Shown here in pieces: positions 62,581 to 64,000 of a DNA stretch of 64,000 nt (position 1 is its first letter; every line of letters begins with the position of its first letter). The notes beneath the pieces are model-generated. The model saw only the letters and a list, made by a program, of their open reading frames with translations. It was not told where the DNA came from and made no database searches. A program made the position numbers and the translations under genes. This DNA comes from Allostella vacuolata (GTDB lineage: Bacteria; Pseudomonadota; Alphaproteobacteria; ATCC43930; Allostellaceae). The DNA lies in the NCBI GenBank assembly GCA_006739055.1, contig AP019702.1:434501-498500 (forward strand), written 5' to 3'.

Positions 62581-63750
62581 TCAGGGGCGGAGGACGACCT
62601 TGATGCAGCCGTCCTTCTTGTCCCGGAACGTCTGGTAGAACTCGGGCCCTTCGGCGAGCGGGGCGCGGTGGGTGATGACGAAGGAAGGGTCGATCTCGCC
62701 CCGTTCGATGCGATCGAGCAGCTGCGGCAGGTACCGCTGCACCGGCGTCTGGGCCATGCGGAACGTCAGCCCGCGGTTGATCGCCGAACCCATCGGGACC
62801 TTGTCGAGCAGGCCGCCATAGACCCCGACGATGGAGACGACGCCGAAGTTGCGGCAGCAGTGGATGGCCTGGCGCAGCACATGGGGCCGGTCGGTCCCCA
62901 TGAAGGTGGCGACCTTGATGCGGTCGATCAGCGCATCGAACCCGCTGCCCGTATCCGGCTCGGTGCCGACGGCGTCGATGCAGGCATCGGCGCCGCGCCC
63001 GCGCGTCAGGTCCTGGATGCGGTCATAGATGTCGTCCTCCAGGAAATCGAGGGGGATGGCGCCTGCCTGCCGCGCCAGGTCGAGGCGTTCGGGCACGGTG
63101 TCGACGGCGATGACGCGCTCGGCGCCGAGCAGGAAGGCGGAGCGGATCGCCATCTGGCCGACCGGCCCGCAGCCCCAGACGGCGATCGTGTCGCCCGGCT
63201 GGATGTCGCAGAACTCCGCGGCCATGTAGCCGGTCGGAAAGATGTCCGAGAGGAACAGCACCTGTTCGTCCGACAGGTGGGCCGGCACCTTGATCGGCCC
63301 TACGTCCGCATAGGGAACGCGCAGATACTCCGCCTGCCCGCCGCTGTAGCCGCCCAGCAGGTGGGAGTAGCCGAAGAGCCCGGCGGGCGAGTGGCCCCAC
63401 AGTTTCTCGGCCTTGTCGCGCGACGGGTTGGACCGCTCGCAACCGGAATAGAACCCGCGCTTGCAGAAGAAGCACTCGCCGCACGAGATGGTGAAGGGGA
63501 CCACGACCCGGTCGCCGACGCGCAGGTCGCCGGCCTCCCGGCCCACCTCGACCACCTCGCCCATGCATTCGTGCCCGAGCACGTCGCCATGCTCCATCGA
63601 CGGGATGAGGCCGCCATAGATGTGCAGGTCGGATCCGCAGATCGCGCAGGCGGTCACCTTGATGATGGCGTCGCGCGGATGCTCGATGCGGGGGTCGGGC
63701 ACGCTCTCGCAGCGGATGTCGCCCTTTCCATGCCAGGTCAGTGCCTTCAT
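62581..63750 (-). CDS. Zinc-dependent alcohol dehydrogenase (formaldehyde-dehydrogenase-like)
   Basis: 389 residues, longer than simple ADHs and matching the glutathione-independent formaldehyde dehydrogenase group. Catalytic zinc ligands in CAICGSD and GHECMGE, structural zinc cysteines in [15 protein letters not shown], and NAD-binding [11 protein letters not shown]. It oxidises alcohols or aldehyde hydrates in the cytosol. GGAGCG precedes the ATG. An EcfG-like promoter lies 57 bases upstream. Confidence 0.9.
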   Translation of the reverse strand: MKALTWHGKGDIRCESVPDPRIEHPRDAIIKVTACAICGSDLHIYGGLIPSMEHGDVLGHECMGEVVEVGREAGDLRVGDRVVVPFTISCGECFFCKRGFYSGCERSNPSRDKAEKLWGHSPAGLFGYSHLLGGYSGGQAEYLRVPYADVGPIKVPAHLSDEQVLFLSDIFPTGYMAAEFCDIQPGDTIAVWGCGPVGQMAIRSAFLLGAERVIAVDTVPERLDLARQAGAIPLDFLEDDIYDRIQDLTRGRGADACIDAVGTEPDTGSGFDALIDRIKVATFMGTDRPHVLRQAIHCCRNFGVVSIVGVYGGLLDKVPMGSAINRGLTFRMAQTPVQRYLPQLLDRIERGEIDPSFVITHRAPLAEGPEFYQTFRDKKDGCIKVVLRP

Positions 63751-63806
63751 GTGCTTTCGCTCCGTTGGCGGGTGGCGGCATCGGAAAGCCGCCTCGTGTG
63801 ATCGCC

Positions 63807-63831
63807 AACCCGCCGCCCGCCCGGTTGTTCC
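63807..63831 (-). promoter_or_regulatory. EcfG-like promoter of the alcohol dehydrogenase gene
   Basis: Minus strand GGAAC-N16-GGTT (-35 at 63831-63827, -10 at 63810-63807). Confidence 0.55.
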
Positions 63832-63861
63832 CGTGGCAGCGTGTTCCCGTGGCCGCCGGTG

Positions 63862-63886
63862 GGAACTTCCGGCGACGGGGGCGGTT
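63862..63886 (+). promoter_or_regulatory. EcfG-like promoter of the right-edge gene
   Basis: GGAAC-N16-GGTT on the plus strand, 75 bases before the ATG at 63961 and 9 before that at 63895. It faces away from the alcohol dehydrogenase promoter. Confidence 0.5.
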
Positions 63887-63960
63887 GCGCGTTCATGACG
63901 ACAGATGACCGGGAAACGCGGCCACGGCCGGACACGCCCCCTTCGACCGCAGAGGAGCGG

Positions 63961-64000
63961 ATGGAGATCGACGCCGGGCGCCATGCCGACAAGGTCGCCG
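63961..64000 (+). CDS. Start of an unidentified gene cut by the window edge
   Basis: An open frame continues to the edge. It can start at ATG 63961 ([13 protein letters not shown]), with GAGGAG just upstream and a leader that suits the EcfG-like promoter. It can also start at ATG 63895, which would be almost leaderless. Too short to identify. Confidence 0.35.
   Translation, partial: MEIDAGRHADKVA

Overview
The window is GC-rich (by eye about two thirds G+C), densely coded, and reads as chromosomal DNA of an alphaproteobacterium, probably in the Rhodospirillales/Acetobacterales area. The grounds are the yqeY-dnaG-rpoD order, the Bug/tripartite-tricarboxylate (TTT) receptors, a fused NarK transporter, FNR/Dnr-type boxes and GGAAC-N16/17-NGTT promoters like those of the alphaproteobacterial general stress sigma factor EcfG. 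The taxonomic call is inference.

Layout. 1-2.5 kb: end of an exopolysaccharide export locus (Wza-like, Wzz/Wzc-like). 2.8-8.2 kb: class II aldolase, then the housekeeping operon yqeY-dnaG-rpoD. 8.4-12.7 kb: aldolase, Bug receptor, alpha/beta hydrolase and peptide-type binding protein. 12.8 kb: a CAU-anticodon tRNA, followed at once by an accessory stretch (12.9-17 kb) with an orphan HigA antitoxin, a Fic enzyme, a broken XRE antitoxin, an AbiE pair whose toxin gene is frameshifted, and a relic of a relaxase gene. 17-30.4 kb: a catabolic module (GntR regulator with two winged helices, SDRs, a beta-lactamase-like hydrolase, two TauD-like oxygenases, a TctCBA transporter, two NodB-like deacetylases, a ketopantoate-reductase-like enzyme and a PrpF-like isomerase). 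30.4-32.2 kb: a decayed relaxase gene, mobC and a region rich in inverted repeats. A 13-bp copy of the tRNA 3' end lies at 32.2 kb, so 12.86-32.22 kb may be an integrated mobilizable element.

32.3-44.8 kb: anaerobic nitrate respiration. The operon narK(fused)-narG-narH-narJ-narI-parvulin-nnrS diverges from a cysteine-free Crp/Fnr regulator, with FNR-type boxes between them. 44.8-45.5 kb: non-coding relics, including a second copy of the 3' end of the SDR gene found at 30.4 kb. 45.6-53.9 kb: one minus-strand cluster encoding an ABC exporter (ATPase, membrane-fusion protein, permease), an RTX calcium-binding protein, a YdjM-like membrane hydrolase, a polyprenyl diphosphate synthase, a geranylgeranyl-reductase-like flavoprotein and a UbiA prenyltransferase. 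FNR-like boxes precede both possible transcripts. I consider this the best candidate for an undescribed system: synthesis and export of a reduced isoprenoid lipid, possibly under low oxygen.

54-64 kb: a stress region (SDRs, DUF2383 protein, ZIP transporter, manganese catalase, KGG-repeat protein, thioredoxin/CcdA/peroxiredoxin/TlpA operon, zinc alcohol dehydrogenase). Six intergenic GGAAC-N16/17-NGTT sites stand in front of its transcripts.
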